The position numbers were made by a program, and so were the translations under genes. From Anoplopoma fimbria (Eukaryota; Chordata; Actinopteri; Perciformes; Anoplopomatidae): a stretch of 64,000 nt of DNA. Under the pieces are notes generated by a model. The model searched no databases and was not told where the DNA came from. It was given only the letters and a program-made list of their open reading frames with translations. Where the stretch lies: the NCBI RefSeq assembly GCF_027596085.1, contig NC_072456.1:21678218-21742217 (forward strand), given 5' to 3'. Below are positions 48,789 to 64,000 of the stretch, in pieces; position 1 is the stretch's first letter; each line of letters starts with the position of its first letter.

Positions 48789-64000
<15,212 letters not shown>

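Overview
This is eukaryotic DNA and almost certainly from a ray-finned (teleost) fish. The genes are split by GT-AG introns and are vertebrate-specific families. The spacers hold long CA/GT and TA microsatellites, Tc1/mariner-type elements, and 3' tails of fish non-LTR retrotransposons. There are no operons, CRISPR arrays or other prokaryotic features.

Four protein-coding genes can be built exon by exon. (1) plin3-like perilipin, + strand, coding 11182-16418 (431 aa), with a probable non-coding first exon and promoter near 7500-7640. (2) zfand5, + strand, coding 20639-25177 (218 aa), with a GC-rich CRE-bearing promoter near 18640-18740 and a 3'UTR that may run to about 28.6 kb. (3) abhd17a, + strand, coding 32644-39608 (336 aa), with a promoter and 5'UTR near 30870-31480 and a long 3'UTR. 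(4) An RGL1-type Ral guanine-nucleotide exchange factor, - strand, coding 58985 down to 48789 in 18 exons. It converges tail-to-tail on abhd17a. Splice phases agree at every junction in the first three genes. In the fourth, one exon (49565-49815) is one base short of the length its phases require, so the sequence as given carries a frameshift.

Layout: 1-7490 is repeat-rich spacer (a Tc1/mariner-like element at 3716-4922; a solo LTR at 5246-5771 inside an older LINE-type fragment). 7500-16800 is plin3. 16480-18630 holds a duplicated plin3 tail, a TA array and a 1.1 kb TGGTGTTATTA-type minisatellite ending at the zfand5 promoter. 18640-28700 is zfand5. 29560-30815 is a repeat cluster. 30870-42430 is abhd17a. 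42.4-46.9 kb is spacer. 46.97-59.1 kb is the rgl gene. 59.1-64 kb is its upstream flank.

The products act in separate processes: lipid-droplet coating, ubiquitin/proteasome and mRNA binding, protein depalmitoylation, and Ral activation downstream of Ras. ABHD17 enzymes depalmitoylate N-Ras and RGL proteins are Ras effectors, so those two neighbours touch one pathway, but nothing in the sequence shows co-regulation. The plin3-abhd17a pairing resembles human 19p13. ZFAND5 sits beside ABHD17B on human 9q21, so this block looks like one arm of the 1/6/9/19 paralogon.

I found no clearly new biological system. The strongest observations are the single-base break in the rgl coding sequence, an inverted pair of retrotransposon tails around abhd17a exon 2, the C-free minisatellite against the zfand5 promoter, and a coding CAG-type repeat in abhd17a.
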